Of a stretch of DNA of 64,000 bases, positions 35,426 to 44,494 are shown piece by piece; the first letter of the stretch is position 1, and each line of letters opens with the position of its first letter. The notes below the pieces were generated by a model. It searched no databases, was not told where the DNA came from, and saw nothing but the letters and a program-made list of their open reading frames with translations. The position numbers and the translations under genes were made by a program. Source of the stretch: an uncultured Alistipes sp. (lineage in GTDB: Bacteria; Bacteroidota; Bacteroidia; Bacteroidales; Rikenellaceae); contig NZ_OZ007039.1 in the NCBI RefSeq assembly GCF_963931675.1, positions 2,207,806-2,271,805 of the forward strand, given 5' to 3'.

Positions 35426-37225
35426 TTATTTCGCCGCGCGTTTGCGGTCGTTCTCGTTGAGCAGGATCTTCCGCAGGCGCATGGCGTGCGGCGTAACCTC
35501 CACGTACTCGTCATCCTGGATATACTCCAGCGCCTCTTCCAGCGTAAAGATCTTCGGCGGTACGATCACCGCCTTGTCGTCCGAACCCGACGCCCGCATG
35601 TTGGTCAACTGCTTCGACTTGGTGACGTTCACCGTGATGTCGTTCTGCCGCGTGTGTTCGCCGATCACCTGCCCCTCGTAGACCTGGTCCATCGGGCTGA
35701 TGAAGAAACGCCCGCGGTCCTGCAGCTTGTCGATCGAGTAGGCGTAGGCCGTGCCCGTCTCGCCCGAGATGATCGAACCGTTGGTCCGCATCTCGATCTC
35801 GCCGACCCACGGCTCGAAATCCTTCAGGCGGTGCGTCATGATCGCCTCGCCGGCCGTCGCCGTGAGCATGTTCGAGCGCAGCCCGATGATGCCCCGCGAC
35901 GGGATGTTGAACTCCAGGCGCGTGCGCTCGCCGTCCGAAGCCATGTTCGTGAGCGTCCCCTTGCGGCGCGTCACCAGGTCGATCACCGTGCCCGAATACT
36001 CGTCCGGGCAGTCCACGGTCATCTCCTCGATCGGCTCGCACTTCTTGCCGTCGATCTCCTTGATGATCACGTGCGGCTGGCCCACCTGCAGCTCGTAGCC
36101 CTCGCGGCGCATCGTCTCGATGAGCACCGAGAGGTGCAGCACGCCGCGCCCGTAGACGATGAACGAGTCGGCCGACGGCCCCGGCGTCACGCGCAGCGCG
36201 AGGTTCTTCTCCAGTTCGCGGTCCAGGCGCTCCTTGATGTGGCGCGAGGTGACGTATTTGCCGTCCTTGCCGAAGAAGGGCGAGTTGTTGATCGTGAAGA
36301 GCATCGACATCGTCGGTTCGTCGATGGCGATCGGCGGCAGCGGCTCGGGGTTCTCGTAGTCGCAGATCGTATCGCCGATCTCGAACCCCTCGATGCCCAT
36401 GATTGCGCAGATCTCCCCGCACGGAACCTCGTCGACCTTCTTCTTGCCCAGACCCTCGAAGACCATCAGGTCGCGGATCTTCGTCTTCTGCATCGTCACG
36501 CCGTCACGCTTGGCCAGCGTGACGTTCTGGCCCGCCTTCAACGAACCGCGCGTCACCTTCCCCACGGCGATGCGCCCCGTGTAGGAGGAGTATTCGAGCG
36601 ACGTGATGAGCATCTGCGGCGTCCCCTCGACCTGCGCCGGCTCGGGGATCTCGTCGATGATCGCGTCGAGCAGCGGGACGATCGAATCCGTGCGTTCGTT
36701 CCACTTGTGCGACATCCAGCCCTGTTTGGCCGAGCCGTAGATCGTCTTGTAGTCCAGCTGCTCCTCGGTGGCGTTGAGCGAGAACATCAGGTCGAAGACC
36801 TGCTCGTTGACCACCTCCGGACGGCAGTTCGGCTTGTCCACCTTGTTGATCACCACGATGGGCTTCTTGCCCAGCGCCAGGGCCTTCTGCAGCACGAAGC
36901 GCGTCTGCGGCATCGTCCCCTCGAAGGCGTCCACCAGCAGCAGCACCCCGTCGCACATGTTCAACACACGCTCCACCTCGCCGCCGAAATCGGCGTGGCC
37001 CGGTGTGTCGATGATGTTGATCTTGTAGTCCTTGTAGATCACCGAAACGTTTTTCGAGAGGATCGTGATTCCCCGTTCGCGCTCCAGATCGTTGTTGTCC
37101 AGAATCAGGTCCCCGGTCTGCTGGTTGTCCCGCAGGATGTGGCCCGCCAGGATCATCTTGTCGACAAGCGTCGTCTTGCCGTGGTCGACGTGGGCGATGA
37201 TCGCAATGTTGCGCAGTTTTTGCAT
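35426..37225 (-). CDS. typA: Ribosome-associated GTPase TypA/BipA
   Basis: Translational GTPase related to EF-G that helps 50S assembly and stress adaptation. The 599-aa length is right. The G motifs are [10 protein letters not shown] (residues 11-20), [23 protein letters not shown] and NKVDKPN. Domains II, III and V follow, and the BipA-specific C-terminal domain includes [23 protein letters not shown]. It is divergent from aroB, with both -7 boxes in an 81-base gap. Confidence 0.97.
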   Translation of the reverse strand: MQKLRNIAIIAHVDHGKTTLVDKMILAGHILRDNQQTGDLILDNNDLERERGITILSKNVSVIYKDYKINIIDTPGHADFGGEVERVLNMCDGVLLLVDAFEGTMPQTRFVLQKALALGKKPIVVINKVDKPNCRPEVVNEQVFDLMFSLNATEEQLDYKTIYGSAKQGWMSHKWNERTDSIVPLLDAIIDEIPEPAQVEGTPQMLITSLEYSSYTGRIAVGKVTRGSLKAGQNVTLAKRDGVTMQKTKIRDLMVFEGLGKKKVDEVPCGEICAIMGIEGFEIGDTICDYENPEPLPPIAIDEPTMSMLFTINNSPFFGKDGKYVTSRHIKERLDRELEKNLALRVTPGPSADSFIVYGRGVLHLSVLIETMRREGYELQVGQPHVIIKEIDGKKCEPIEEMTVDCPDEYSGTVIDLVTRRKGTLTNMASDGERTRLEFNIPSRGIIGLRSNMLTATAGEAIMTHRLKDFEPWVGEIEMRTNGSIISGETGTAYAYSIDKLQDRGRFFISPMDQVYEGQVIGEHTRQNDITVNVTKSKQLTNMRASGSDDKAVIVPPKIFTLEEALEYIQDDEYVEVTPHAMRLRKILLNENDRKRAAK

Positions 37226-37244
37226 AAATCTCTATTTTGTCGTG

Positions 37245-37252
37245 CAAAGGTA
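37245..37252 (-). promoter_or_regulatory. -7 box of typA (TACCTTTG)
   Basis: The reverse strand reads TACCTTTG 19 bases before the typA ATG. Confidence 0.55.
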
Positions 37253-37274
37253 ACAATTTCTCCGGAAAATGTAC

Positions 37275-37282
37275 TACATTTG
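37275..37282 (+). promoter_or_regulatory. -7 box of aroB (TACATTTG)
   Basis: TACATTTG lies 24 bases before the aroB ATG, divergent from the typA box. Confidence 0.5.
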
Positions 37283-37306
37283 CTTACTTCTTAAAAAAGT
37301 TAAATA

Positions 37307-38323
37307 ATGAAACCCGCATTCAACGTCCGCCAACAGAGCCAGGTCTATATCGGTTCGGCCGCCGAACTGCTCCCCGAACTCCTTCCCGAAGGGCGTGTCG
37401 TGGTGGTCTCCGACGCCACCATCGACCGCCTCTACCACCCGCTGCTGGCCAAATACGACACCGTGCTGATCGGTACGGGCGAGAGCATCAAGACCTTGCA
37501 GACCGTCGAGACCATCTACCGCCGCTTCATCGAACTCGGCGTCGACCGCGCGACCTTCGTGCTCGGAATCGGCGGCGGAATCGTCACCGATGTCGCCGGA
37601 TTCGCCGCCTCGACCTACATGCGCGGCCTGCGCTTCGGATTCGTCTCCACGACCCTCCTGGGGCAGGTCGACGCCTCGGTCGGCGGCAAGAACGGCGTGA
37701 ATGTCGACGGATACAAGAACATGGCCGGGACCTTCACCCAGCCGCAGTTCGTCGTCTGCGACCCCTCGCTGCTGCGCTCGCTTTCCGACCGCGAATTCCG
37801 CGCCGGGCTCGCCGAGGTGGTCAAGGCCGCCATCATCGCCGATGCCGACCTTTTCGGGCGCATTGAACAGACCTCGTTCGAGACGCTGCGCACCGACGTC
37901 GACCTGCTTTCGGATGTCATCTCGGCAGCCATCCGCGTCAAGGCCGACATCGTGGAGTACGACGAGAAGGAGTCCGGCGAGCGCCGCAAACTCAACCTCG
38001 GGCATACGCTGGCCCACGCCATCGAGAAGTCCTCGAACCGCATGAACCACGGCGAAGCCGTCGCGGTCGGTACGGCCCTGATCGCCGGGGCGGCCGTGAA
38101 GCTCGGCGTGCTGAAGGAGGAGGACCGGCTCCGCATCGAGAAACTGCTCGTGCGCTTGGGGTTCGACCTCACGCCGCCCGTGGAGATCAAACGGCTCCTC
38201 AAGGAGGTCGGAAAGGACAAGAAAAACGAGGACGGTATGCTGCGCATCGTCCTGCCCGTGGGCATCGGCGACTGCGAGGTCCGGAAAATGGCGCCCGGGG
38301 AGTTTGCCGCCCTCTTCGTCTGA
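37307..38323 (+). CDS. aroB: 3-dehydroquinate synthase
   Basis: Second step of the shikimate pathway, making 3-dehydroquinate from DAHP with catalytic NAD and a metal. The 338-aa protein has VLGIGGGIVTDVAGFAASTYMRG near residue 85 (NAD loop), STTLLGQVDASVGGKNGVNVDGYKNMAGTF with the substrate lysines, GLAEVVKAAII, and LNLGHTLAHAIE with a metal-binding His. MNHGEAVAVG supplies another ligand. It is monocistronic with a terminator at 38346. Confidence 0.97.
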   Translation: MKPAFNVRQQSQVYIGSAAELLPELLPEGRVVVVSDATIDRLYHPLLAKYDTVLIGTGESIKTLQTVETIYRRFIELGVDRATFVLGIGGGIVTDVAGFAASTYMRGLRFGFVSTTLLGQVDASVGGKNGVNVDGYKNMAGTFTQPQFVVCDPSLLRSLSDREFRAGLAEVVKAAIIADADLFGRIEQTSFETLRTDVDLLSDVISAAIRVKADIVEYDEKESGERRKLNLGHTLAHAIEKSSNRMNHGEAVAVGTALIAGAAVKLGVLKEEDRLRIEKLLVRLGFDLTPPVEIKRLLKEVGKDKKNEDGMLRIVLPVGIGDCEVRKMAPGEFAALFV

Positions 38324-38345
38324 TCTCCATCCGGAGGGGAGATGG

Positions 38346-38386
38346 AAAAAGCCGACAGTCTTTCATGCAGACTGTCGGCTTTTTTG
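38346..38386. terminator. Bidirectional terminator between aroB and the malic enzyme gene
   Basis: A 15-bp stem (AAAAAGCCGACAGTC with its complement) with a nine-base loop and a T run on the aroB side; A/T runs allow use from either convergent gene. Confidence 0.85.
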
Positions 38387-38436
38387 GCGGGTTCCGTCTC
38401 TGTCCTCCCTCTCCGCCGGATTTTCGTGGAGGAAGG

Positions 38437-39720
38437 TTACTTTTTGGCGTATTTCCGCTGCAGTTCCGCGGCGTAGGCCTCCCAGTCGGTGATCGGGCGG
38501 CGCGCAACGCCCGACTCCACGGCGGCACGCGCTACGGCCGCCGAAACCCGGGTCAGCAGACGCGGGTCGAGCGGCTTGGGAATCAGGTAATCCCGCCCGA
38601 ACTCCATCTTCCCGACCCCGTAGGCCTCCAGCACCGAAGCCGGAACCGGTTCGCGCGTCAGGTCGGCCAGCGCATGGGCCGCGGCGAGTTTCATCGCCTC
38701 GTTGATCTTCGTGGCACGCACGTCGAGCGCCCCGCGGAAGATGTAGGGGAAGCCCAGCACGTTGTTCACCTGGTTCGGGTAGTCCGAACGCCCCGTGGCA
38801 AAGATGATGTCCGGACGCGAAGCCATCGCCGTCTCGTAGGCAATCTCCGGATCGGGGTTTGCCAGCGCCATGACGATCGGGTTCGCGGCCATCGTGCGCA
38901 GCATTTCGGGTTTCAGCGTGTCGGCCTTCGAGACCCCGAGGAAGACGTCGGCACCCTCGACCGCTTCGGCCAGTGTCGAGATCTTGCGCGTCGTGGCGAA
39001 TTCGCGCTTCATGCGGTTGATGTCCTCGCGGTAGATTGTCACCACTCCGTGGCTGTCGCACAGCGTCACGTTGCTGTGGCGCACGCCTAAGGCCACGAAG
39101 AGTTTCGCACACGCGATCGCCGCCGCTCCCGCGCCGTTGACCACCACCCGCAGCTGCGAAAGCTCCTTCCCGGCGAGTTTCGCGCCGTTCAGAAGTGCCG
39201 CCGACGAGATGATCGCCGTGCCGTGCTGGTCGTCGTGCATGAGCGGGATGTCCAGCTCCTCGCGCAGCCGCGTTTCGATTTCGAAGCACTCCGGGGCCTT
39301 GATGTCTTCGAGGTTGATGCCCCCGAAGGTCGGGGCGATGGCCTTCACCGCACGGATGAACTCCTCGGGGTCCGTGGCGTCGACCTCGATGTCGAAGGCG
39401 TCGATCCCCGCGTAGGTCTTGAAGAGCATACTCTTCCCCTCCATCACCGGTTTGGCCGCCAGCGGCCCGATGTTGCCCAGTCCCAGCACGGCCGTGCCGT
39501 TCGAGATCACGGCCACGAGATTGCCCTTACCCGTGTAGGTGTAGACGTCGTCCGCCTGGGCCGCAATCGCCCGCGACGGAGCCGCCACGCCCGGCGAATA
39601 GGCCAGCGACAGGTCATAGGGGGTTTGGTAGGGCTTGGTGGGCACGATTCCGATCTTGCCGGGGTGCCCTTCGCTGTGGTAGCGCAGCGCCGCTTCGTCG
39701 AGTTTCGATTTGGTATCCAT
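38437..39720 (-). CDS. Malic enzyme, short form without a phosphotransacetylase domain
   Basis: Oxidative decarboxylation of malate to pyruvate with NAD(P). The 427-aa protein shows the bacterial MaeB-type catalytic part: [23 protein letters not shown] with the catalytic Tyr, [46 protein letters not shown] with metal-binding Asp residues, and [16 protein letters not shown] as the dinucleotide fold. E. coli MaeB carries an extra C-terminal PTA-like domain that is missing here. NAD or NADP use cannot be told by eye. Confidence 0.93.
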   Translation of the reverse strand: MDTKSKLDEAALRYHSEGHPGKIGIVPTKPYQTPYDLSLAYSPGVAAPSRAIAAQADDVYTYTGKGNLVAVISNGTAVLGLGNIGPLAAKPVMEGKSMLFKTYAGIDAFDIEVDATDPEEFIRAVKAIAPTFGGINLEDIKAPECFEIETRLREELDIPLMHDDQHGTAIISSAALLNGAKLAGKELSQLRVVVNGAGAAAIACAKLFVALGVRHSNVTLCDSHGVVTIYREDINRMKREFATTRKISTLAEAVEGADVFLGVSKADTLKPEMLRTMAANPIVMALANPDPEIAYETAMASRPDIIFATGRSDYPNQVNNVLGFPYIFRGALDVRATKINEAMKLAAAHALADLTREPVPASVLEAYGVGKMEFGRDYLIPKPLDPRLLTRVSAAVARAAVESGVARRPITDWEAYAAELQRKYAKK

Positions 39721-40127
39721 CTGTTTGCCGTTTTTTGAAGTCTTGGTTATCTCTCTATGATTAACGGCGAATATAGTGAAATTATCGTGAGGATACTAAA
39801 TTTTTTTAGATTTTTCGGTAAATTTTTTAGGAACAACTGTTCCGGCTTTGGAAAAGTTCCCGAAATGAACGACCCCGGGCACAAAATGAACACCCGGCTC
39901 GTCCGGTCCGCGAAACGGACGGAACACGAACTCGCCGCACTGTGGCGGGGTGTGGGGGTTGCGGAGCCGTGGCGATCGGGAGGCCGTGGCAGGAGAGGCG
40001 TGTGTGTTTGTGACGATTGCAGCGCCGTGCGGAGGGGTGTCTGCGGCGAGAGTTGCGGCGGGTGTGTGCGGGGCGGAGAACCCAACGCCACATGGAACCG
40101 GGCTCTGCCGCGGGGATCGGAAGCGGG
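39721..40127. other. 407-base gap: AT-rich promoter part, then GC-rich part of unknown content
   Basis: From 39721 to about 39840 the DNA is AT-rich and must hold the malic enzyme promoter, though no TAnnTTTG box was found. A small perfect inverted repeat GGAACA-AC-TGTTCC sits at 39830-39843. From about 39850 to 40127 the DNA is GC-rich with a hairpin GTCCG-CGAAA-CGGAC at 39906-39920. Readable frames look like random Arg/Gly/Cys-rich shadow translation, so no gene is called. Confidence 0.4.
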
Positions 40128-41135
40128 TCAGAAGAGGGTGGCATCGCCGCCGCCCGGAGCGCCGTAGCCCAGGTGTTCCCACGCCAGCGGTGTCGCCTCG
40201 CGGCCCCGCGGCGTGCGTTTCAGGAACCCCTCCTTGATCAGGAACGGCTCGTAGACCTCCTCGATCGTCCCGGCCTCCTCGCCGACGGCCGTGGCGATCG
40301 TGTTCAGACCCACCGGCCCGCCGTTGAACTTCTCGATGATCGTCCCCAGGATCTTGTTGTCCATGTGGTCCAGCCCCCGCGAGTCGATGTTCAGCGCCGA
40401 GAGCGCCACCCGCGTGATCGGCAGGTCGATGTGCCCCTCGCCCTTGACCATGGCGAAGTCCCGCACGCGCCGCAGCAGCGCATTGGCGATACGCGGCGTG
40501 CCGCGCGAACGCAGGGCTACCTCGCGGGCCGCATCGTCGTCGATCGAGACGTCGAGAATCCGCGCCGAACGCCGCACGATCCCCGCAAGAACCCCGGCGT
40601 CGTAGTATTCCAGGTGGCACTGGATGCCGAACCGCGCCCGCAGGGGCGAGGTCAGCAGGCCGCTGCGCGTCGTGGCGCCGATCAGGGTGAAGGGAGCCAG
40701 CTCGATCTGGATCGAACGCGCCGAGGGACCCTTGTCCAGTACGATGTCGATCTTGAAATCCTCCATCGCCGAGTAGAGGTACTCCTCGACAATGGGGCTC
40801 AGGCGGTGGATCTCGTCGATGAAGAGCACGTCCCCCGGGTTGAGGTTCGTGAGCAACCCCGCCAGGTCGCCCGGCTTGTCCAGCACCGGACCCGACGTCA
40901 CGCGCAGTTGCGCCCCCATTTCGTTGGCGATGATGTTCGCCAGGGTCGTCTTGCCCAGGCCCGGAGGCCCGTGCAGCAGCACATGGTCGAGCGAGTCGCC
41001 GCGCATGAGCGCAGCCTTGATGAAGACCCGCAGGTTTTCGACGATCTTCTCCTGCCCGGCGAAGTTCTCCAACTCCTGCGGGCGGATCCGATTCTCGAAT
41101 TCGAGGTCGCTTTCGGTATTGCGTACGATGGACAT
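40128..41135 (-). CDS. ruvB: Holliday junction branch migration helicase RuvB
   Basis: AAA+ motor that, with RuvA, drives branch migration of recombination intermediates. The 335-aa protein has [15 protein letters not shown], Walker A GPPGLGKT (residues 56-63), Walker B FIDEIHRL, the sensor GATTRSGLL and the C-terminal winged helix ending [22 protein letters not shown]. The ATG at 41135 matches the family N terminus; the -7 box ends four bases before it, so the mRNA is predicted to be leaderless. ruvA and ruvC are not adjacent. Confidence 0.96.
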   Translation of the reverse strand: MSIVRNTESDLEFENRIRPQELENFAGQEKIVENLRVFIKAALMRGDSLDHVLLHGPPGLGKTTLANIIANEMGAQLRVTSGPVLDKPGDLAGLLTNLNPGDVLFIDEIHRLSPIVEEYLYSAMEDFKIDIVLDKGPSARSIQIELAPFTLIGATTRSGLLTSPLRARFGIQCHLEYYDAGVLAGIVRRSARILDVSIDDDAAREVALRSRGTPRIANALLRRVRDFAMVKGEGHIDLPITRVALSALNIDSRGLDHMDNKILGTIIEKFNGGPVGLNTIATAVGEEAGTIEEVYEPFLIKEGFLKRTPRGREATPLAWEHLGYGAPGGGDATLF

Positions 41136-41139
41136 GTTG

Positions 41140-41147
41140 CAAAGATA
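41140..41147 (-). promoter_or_regulatory. -7 box of ruvB, leaderless arrangement (TATCTTTG)
   Basis: The reverse strand reads TATCTTTG, CAAC, then the ruvB ATG. No good -33 box was seen at the usual spacing. Confidence 0.6.
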
Positions 41148-41180
41148 CGTTTTTTCGGCGAATCCTGCTCCGTTGAAGAC

Positions 41181-41214
41181 AAAAAATCCGGCCCGCAGCA
41201 TCTGCGGACCGGAT
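41181..41214 (-). terminator. Terminator after the NigD-like gene
   Basis: The reverse strand forms ATCCGG-t-CCGCAG / CTGCGG-g-CCGGAT with a short loop and a TTTTTT tail, 21 bases after the NigD-like stop and just upstream of ruvB. Confidence 0.75.
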
Positions 41215-41234
41215 CGGCTGCCGTCATGGAGTGG

Positions 41235-41942
41235 CTACTCCTCCTGCGGCAGATCGAGTTTCAGCTCCTTGTTGCCGTTGTCGCGCGTCGGGAGCAGCAG
41301 GTTGATGCCCTTCTTGCCATCGAGCTCCGTGGCCAGCGGCGTCAGGTCGAACGATACGTACGAGCCCGAGTCATAGCCCCGGGAGTCGCCGCCGTCGTCA
41401 TGCAGCACCACCACGTTGAGGTAATTCTCGTCGGTATTCTCGAACTCCGTCGTGCCGGTCTTGTCCAGTACCAGCGTGAACGTGTGGCACGAATAGTCGT
41501 GCATGGCGTAGTTCGCGTAGAAGGTCAGCCACTCGCGCGAGAGGTTGAACGTCCCCAGCGTATAGCCCGTCTTTGCATCGCCCAGCTCTTCGAGCTGCGC
41601 GGCATCCTCCACGATCTCCGACGTCCCCGTGTAGATCTCCTCCACGGCGTAGAGCGCAATATTATATCGGTAGCCCGGGACCGTTTCGTCGAGCAGCGAG
41701 AACCAGATGATTGCCCGCTGTTTCGTGCCGTCGTCCTCGGGCCGGTAGCCCGGCACCCGCGTCTTGTCGCTCGGGTAGAGCTTGTCGCCGTTGTCGCGCT
41801 GGAAGTAGTAGTCGCCTCCGTCGAGCGGGCAGACCGTCGTGATGAGGGGATTGCTGGTCGGATAGTCGCCGTCGTCGTCGTTGCAGGCACTGAATCCGAC
41901 AACCGTCAGTGCCGCGAGGAGGAATAAACCGATTTTTTTCAT
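41235..41942 (-). CDS. NigD-like lipoprotein
   Basis: A 235-aa lipoprotein: signal MKKIGLFLLAALTVVGFSAC with lipobox Cys20, followed by the acidic stretch NDDDGD characteristic of surface-exported Bacteroidetes lipoproteins. The body follows the NigD pattern: GGDYYFQRDNGDKLYPSD, then KQRAIIWFSLLDETVPGYRYNIALYAVEEIYTG, then an Ig-like C-terminal half (WLTFYANYAMHD...FTLVLD). NigD-like proteins are widespread in Bacteroidales, and the exact role is not known. It is divergent from the ECF sigma gene. Confidence 0.85.
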   Translation of the reverse strand: MKKIGLFLLAALTVVGFSACNDDDGDYPTSNPLITTVCPLDGGDYYFQRDNGDKLYPSDKTRVPGYRPEDDGTKQRAIIWFSLLDETVPGYRYNIALYAVEEIYTGTSEIVEDAAQLEELGDAKTGYTLGTFNLSREWLTFYANYAMHDYSCHTFTLVLDKTGTTEFENTDENYLNVVVLHDDGGDSRGYDSGSYVSFDLTPLATELDGKKGINLLLPTRDNGNKELKLDLPQEE

Positions 41943-42073
41943 AGTTTTCGTATTTTGTATTACCTTTCGCCTTTAAAACGTGGATGAGGTGAAAATACTG
42001 CGTGATGAGAAAATTTTTTTTGCGATCGTGCAGTCTTTTGCCCCAATCCGCATTTAGTAAGGTGAAACTATCG

Positions 42074-42631
42074 ATGCAGACGGAGGAACAGATACTGGCC
42101 GAAGGGTGCCAGAAGGGCGAAAATACGGCCCGTAAAGAGCTGTATGATCGCTTTGCCGGACGGCTGTTGGCGATCTGTATGCGCTATGTCGGTGACCGCG
42201 AGACGGCCGAAGACCTCGTGCATGACGCCTTCATCAAGATTTTCGGCGCCTTCGACCGCTTCTCCTACCGGGGCCCCGGGTCGCTCCGGGCCTGGATCGA
42301 GCGGATTACGGTCAATGTCGCCCTGGAGTGGCTCCGGAACCGGAACCGCCTCGGAACCCTCGAACTCGACGAGGGCCGCGCCGCCGCCGAAATCGCCGAA
42401 CCCGAACCGGGTGAGGTGGCGCGCATCCCGCAGGAGGTGTTGATGCGTTTCGTCGCCGAACTCCCCGACGGTTACCGGACCGTCTTCAACCTCTACTGTA
42501 TCGAAGAGCGGTCCCATAAGGAGATCGCCGAACTGTTGGGTATCAACGAGAAGAGTTCCTCGTCGCAACTCTTCCGCGCGCGGACCCTGCTGGCCCGCCG
42601 GATCAAGGACTATTTGAAGTCGCAGAGATGA
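42074..42631 (+). CDS. ECF-type RNA polymerase sigma factor
   Basis: A 185-aa sigma-70 family ECF factor. Region 2 is LYDRFAGRLLAICMRYVGDRETAEDLVHDAFIKIFGAFDRF (residues about 23-63). Region 4 is LPDGYRTVFNLYCIEERSHKEIAELLGINEKSSSSQLFRARTLLARRI with the helix-turn-helix. The ATG at 42074 (MQTEEQILAEGCQKGE) is the usual start for this class; a longer reading from 42002 adds unrelated residues. Its stop overlaps the ATG of the next gene by four bases (ATGA), coupling it to its presumed anti-sigma partner. Confidence 0.93.
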   Translation: MQTEEQILAEGCQKGENTARKELYDRFAGRLLAICMRYVGDRETAEDLVHDAFIKIFGAFDRFSYRGPGSLRAWIERITVNVALEWLRNRNRLGTLELDEGRAAAEIAEPEPGEVARIPQEVLMRFVAELPDGYRTVFNLYCIEERSHKEIAELLGINEKSSSSQLFRARTLLARRIKDYLKSQR

Positions 42632-44049
42632 AGATGAAACAAAATACCGATTGGACCGATGTCATGCGGAGTGCGTTGCGCGACGCCGAACTCCCGCCCG
42701 CCGAAGGCGGTTGGGAGCGTCTGCAGCGTGAACTCGATGGGATGGAACCGCGCCTTGCCGGGACCCTTGTCCCCGAACCCCGGAAAAACGTATGGCGGAT
42801 CTATGGACCGCGGATCGCCGCTGCTGCCGCCGTCGTGTTGGTCTGTGTCGTAGCCGTAGAGATGCTGTGGCGACCGGACAAGGAGTTGGGGGATGAGGCG
42901 CATCCGATGATCGCTTCAGAGGCGGAAGCCGGTGATCCTGCGGTCGATGGAGCACAACTTCCCGAGTCGGCATCGCTGCGGGAGCGGCTCGCCGAAGCCT
43001 CCGGCTGGACAGAGGCTCCCGGAGCCGGGGCGGAGCGCCCCGCGAAAGCGGAAAAGGAGGGAATGGTCGCAATCGGATCGGCTGAAAAAGGCCCGGAGTT
43101 GTTGGCCGTGGCAACGGAACGGCTGTCGGCAGCCGCCGAAGCGGAGCGGCCGGTGCAGCGGGAGGCTGAGGCCCGGAAGGCGGGTCCGGAGGGCGCGCTC
43201 CGGACGGATGCCCGCACGGAGCAGTCGGCTCCGAAGGCGGCGCAGACCCGGCAGCCGGAACCGTCGGCTGACGCTCGTCCGGAATCCGGACAGGTGCGGC
43301 AGCGCCGTGCGGCGGAAACAACCCGCAGCCGGACTTCGGCCCGGACGGCCGGGGATGCCGGGACGTTTGGCGATCCTTTCGCAGAGCCCTTCGAGGCGCG
43401 GCACAACGGAGGCCGGACCCGGACCAAAGCTTCGTTGGCTCTCTTTGCCGGCGGCGGTATGACGGGCGGCAGTGCCTTGCAGGGGACGGCCATGCGAAGC
43501 TATTCCCCCATGGCGAACGATGCCGTGTCGCTCGTCGGAAACGGCGACAACTTCTCGCCCATGGAGCGGCGCAATTACGATGAAAGCTCATTCCGCCACC
43601 ATCTGCCCCTGGGGTGCGGCGTGACCGTGCGGGCGGAACTCCCCTACGGGCTCTCGCTCGAAAGCGGTGTCAACTATACGCTGTTGCGGTCGGATGTGCG
43701 TCTGCGCTACTCCTCGGACGACGTGAGCCAGAAGCTCCATTTTATCGGGGTGCCTCTTCGGTTGAACTGGCAATTTGTCGAGCAGGGACGCTTCTCGGCC
43801 TATCTCGGGGCGGGCGGAATGCTCGAAAAGTGCATCTCGGCGAAGTTCGGAAGCGAAAATGTCAATGAAGCCGGGGTGCAGTGGTCGGCAACCGCTGCAA
43901 TCGGTGCCCAATATCGCCTCGGAGAGGTCGTAGGCCTCTATTTCGAGCCTGAAGCCGCCTATTACTTCAACGATACCGAACTGCGTACGTCGCGTTCCGA
44001 TGCTCCGCTCTCGGTCTCCTTGCGCGTAGGTGTGCGGCTGCTGTTCTAA
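42628..44049 (+). CDS. Putative anti-sigma/outer-membrane beta-barrel fusion protein
   Basis: A 473-aa protein with an unusual plan. Residues 1-55 are short, soluble and charged (TDWTDVMRSALRDAELPPAEGGWERLQ), like cytoplasmic anti-sigma tails in Bacteroidetes. One transmembrane helix lies at about 62-81. Then come nearly 190 residues of low-complexity Ala/Glu/Arg-rich linker. From about 270 to the end is a barrel-like domain (LFAGGGMTGGS, YGLSLESGVNYTLLRS, KLHFIGVPLRLNWQF, GVRLLF) ending in the aromatic residue typical of outer-membrane proteins. It overlaps the ECF sigma gene by four bases. The anti-sigma role is inferred from position. Confidence 0.75.
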   Translation: MKMKQNTDWTDVMRSALRDAELPPAEGGWERLQRELDGMEPRLAGTLVPEPRKNVWRIYGPRIAAAAAVVLVCVVAVEMLWRPDKELGDEAHPMIASEAEAGDPAVDGAQLPESASLRERLAEASGWTEAPGAGAERPAKAEKEGMVAIGSAEKGPELLAVATERLSAAAEAERPVQREAEARKAGPEGALRTDARTEQSAPKAAQTRQPEPSADARPESGQVRQRRAAETTRSRTSARTAGDAGTFGDPFAEPFEARHNGGRTRTKASLALFAGGGMTGGSALQGTAMRSYSPMANDAVSLVGNGDNFSPMERRNYDESSFRHHLPLGCGVTVRAELPYGLSLESGVNYTLLRSDVRLRYSSDDVSQKLHFIGVPLRLNWQFVEQGRFSAYLGAGGMLEKCISAKFGSENVNEAGVQWSATAAIGAQYRLGEVVGLYFEPEAAYYFNDTELRTSRSDAPLSVSLRVGVRLLF

Positions 44050-44343
44050 CTCCCTGTCCGTGATTCCCTCCCTTTGTTCCGACCGACCGTCCCGGCCAGA
44101 CGGTTCGTTGTGCGGGCAGGAGGACTTTGCACCCAATTGTCAACATGTATTGTCAATTGGGAAATTCCCGGCTGCGGAGAAACTCCCTTCCTCCTCGAAA
44201 CCCGCGTACAGACATGTCTGAACGTACTATCCATACGATCAAAAGTGCTGTTTTTTTATTGTTGGTAAGAAATTTGTTATTATTTTTGCAAGAATAATAA
44301 ATAGAGGTGTGTGGATGTGAAAATGGAATATGAAAGGGTAAGA
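44050..44343. other. 294-base gap with an inverted repeat and a possible small-transcript promoter
   Basis: No gene is recognised. CCCAATTG at 44132-44139 and its complement CAATTGGG at 44154-44161 form an 8-bp inverted repeat. A good forward promoter, TTG at 44259-44261, 19 bases, TATTTTTG at 44281-44288, points toward the tRNA hairpin. It would give a short transcript antisense to the end of tRNA-Arg. Only an 11-codon frame follows it. Confidence 0.4.
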
Positions 44344-44374
44344 TAAAACAGAGGCGCGGTACTCCGCACCTCTG
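44344..44374 (-). terminator. Terminator after tRNA-Arg
   Basis: The reverse strand reads CAGAGGTGCGG, a short loop, CCGCGCCTCTG, then TTTT, two bases after the tRNA CCA end. Confidence 0.75.
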
Positions 44375-44376
44375 TC

Positions 44377-44451
44377 TGGTAGTCCCGACGGGAATCGAAC
44401 CCATATCGTAAGAACCGGAATCTTATATTCTATCCATTGAACTACGGGACC
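44377..44451 (-). tRNA. tRNA-Arg (anticodon CCG)
   Basis: The reverse strand folds as a complete cloverleaf of 75 bases. The acceptor GGTCCCG pairs with CGGGACT (one G-U), D stem GTTC/GAAT, anticodon stem TAAGA/TCTTA with loop TTCCGGT giving anticodon CCG, and T arm with loop TTCGATT. Discriminator A and an encoded CCA complete the 3' end. It reads CGG arginine codons, which are frequent in this GC-rich genome. A CATCTTTG box, one mismatch from consensus, lies just upstream. Confidence 0.93.
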
Positions 44452-44494
44452 GGGACTGCAAAGATGCAAAAAAAATTTTAATAAACGAAAAAAA

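Noticed and set aside
39757-40167. Forward 136-codon frame between the malic enzyme gene and ruvB
   Set aside because: It starts in AT-rich promoter DNA and continues as Arg/Gly/Cys-rich shadow translation into the ruvB 3' end. No start signal or family similarity.
42074-44049. The ECF sigma pair as a SusCD/polysaccharide-utilisation regulator
   Set aside because: No susC or susD gene, and no typical FecR-domain anti-sigma protein, is adjacent.
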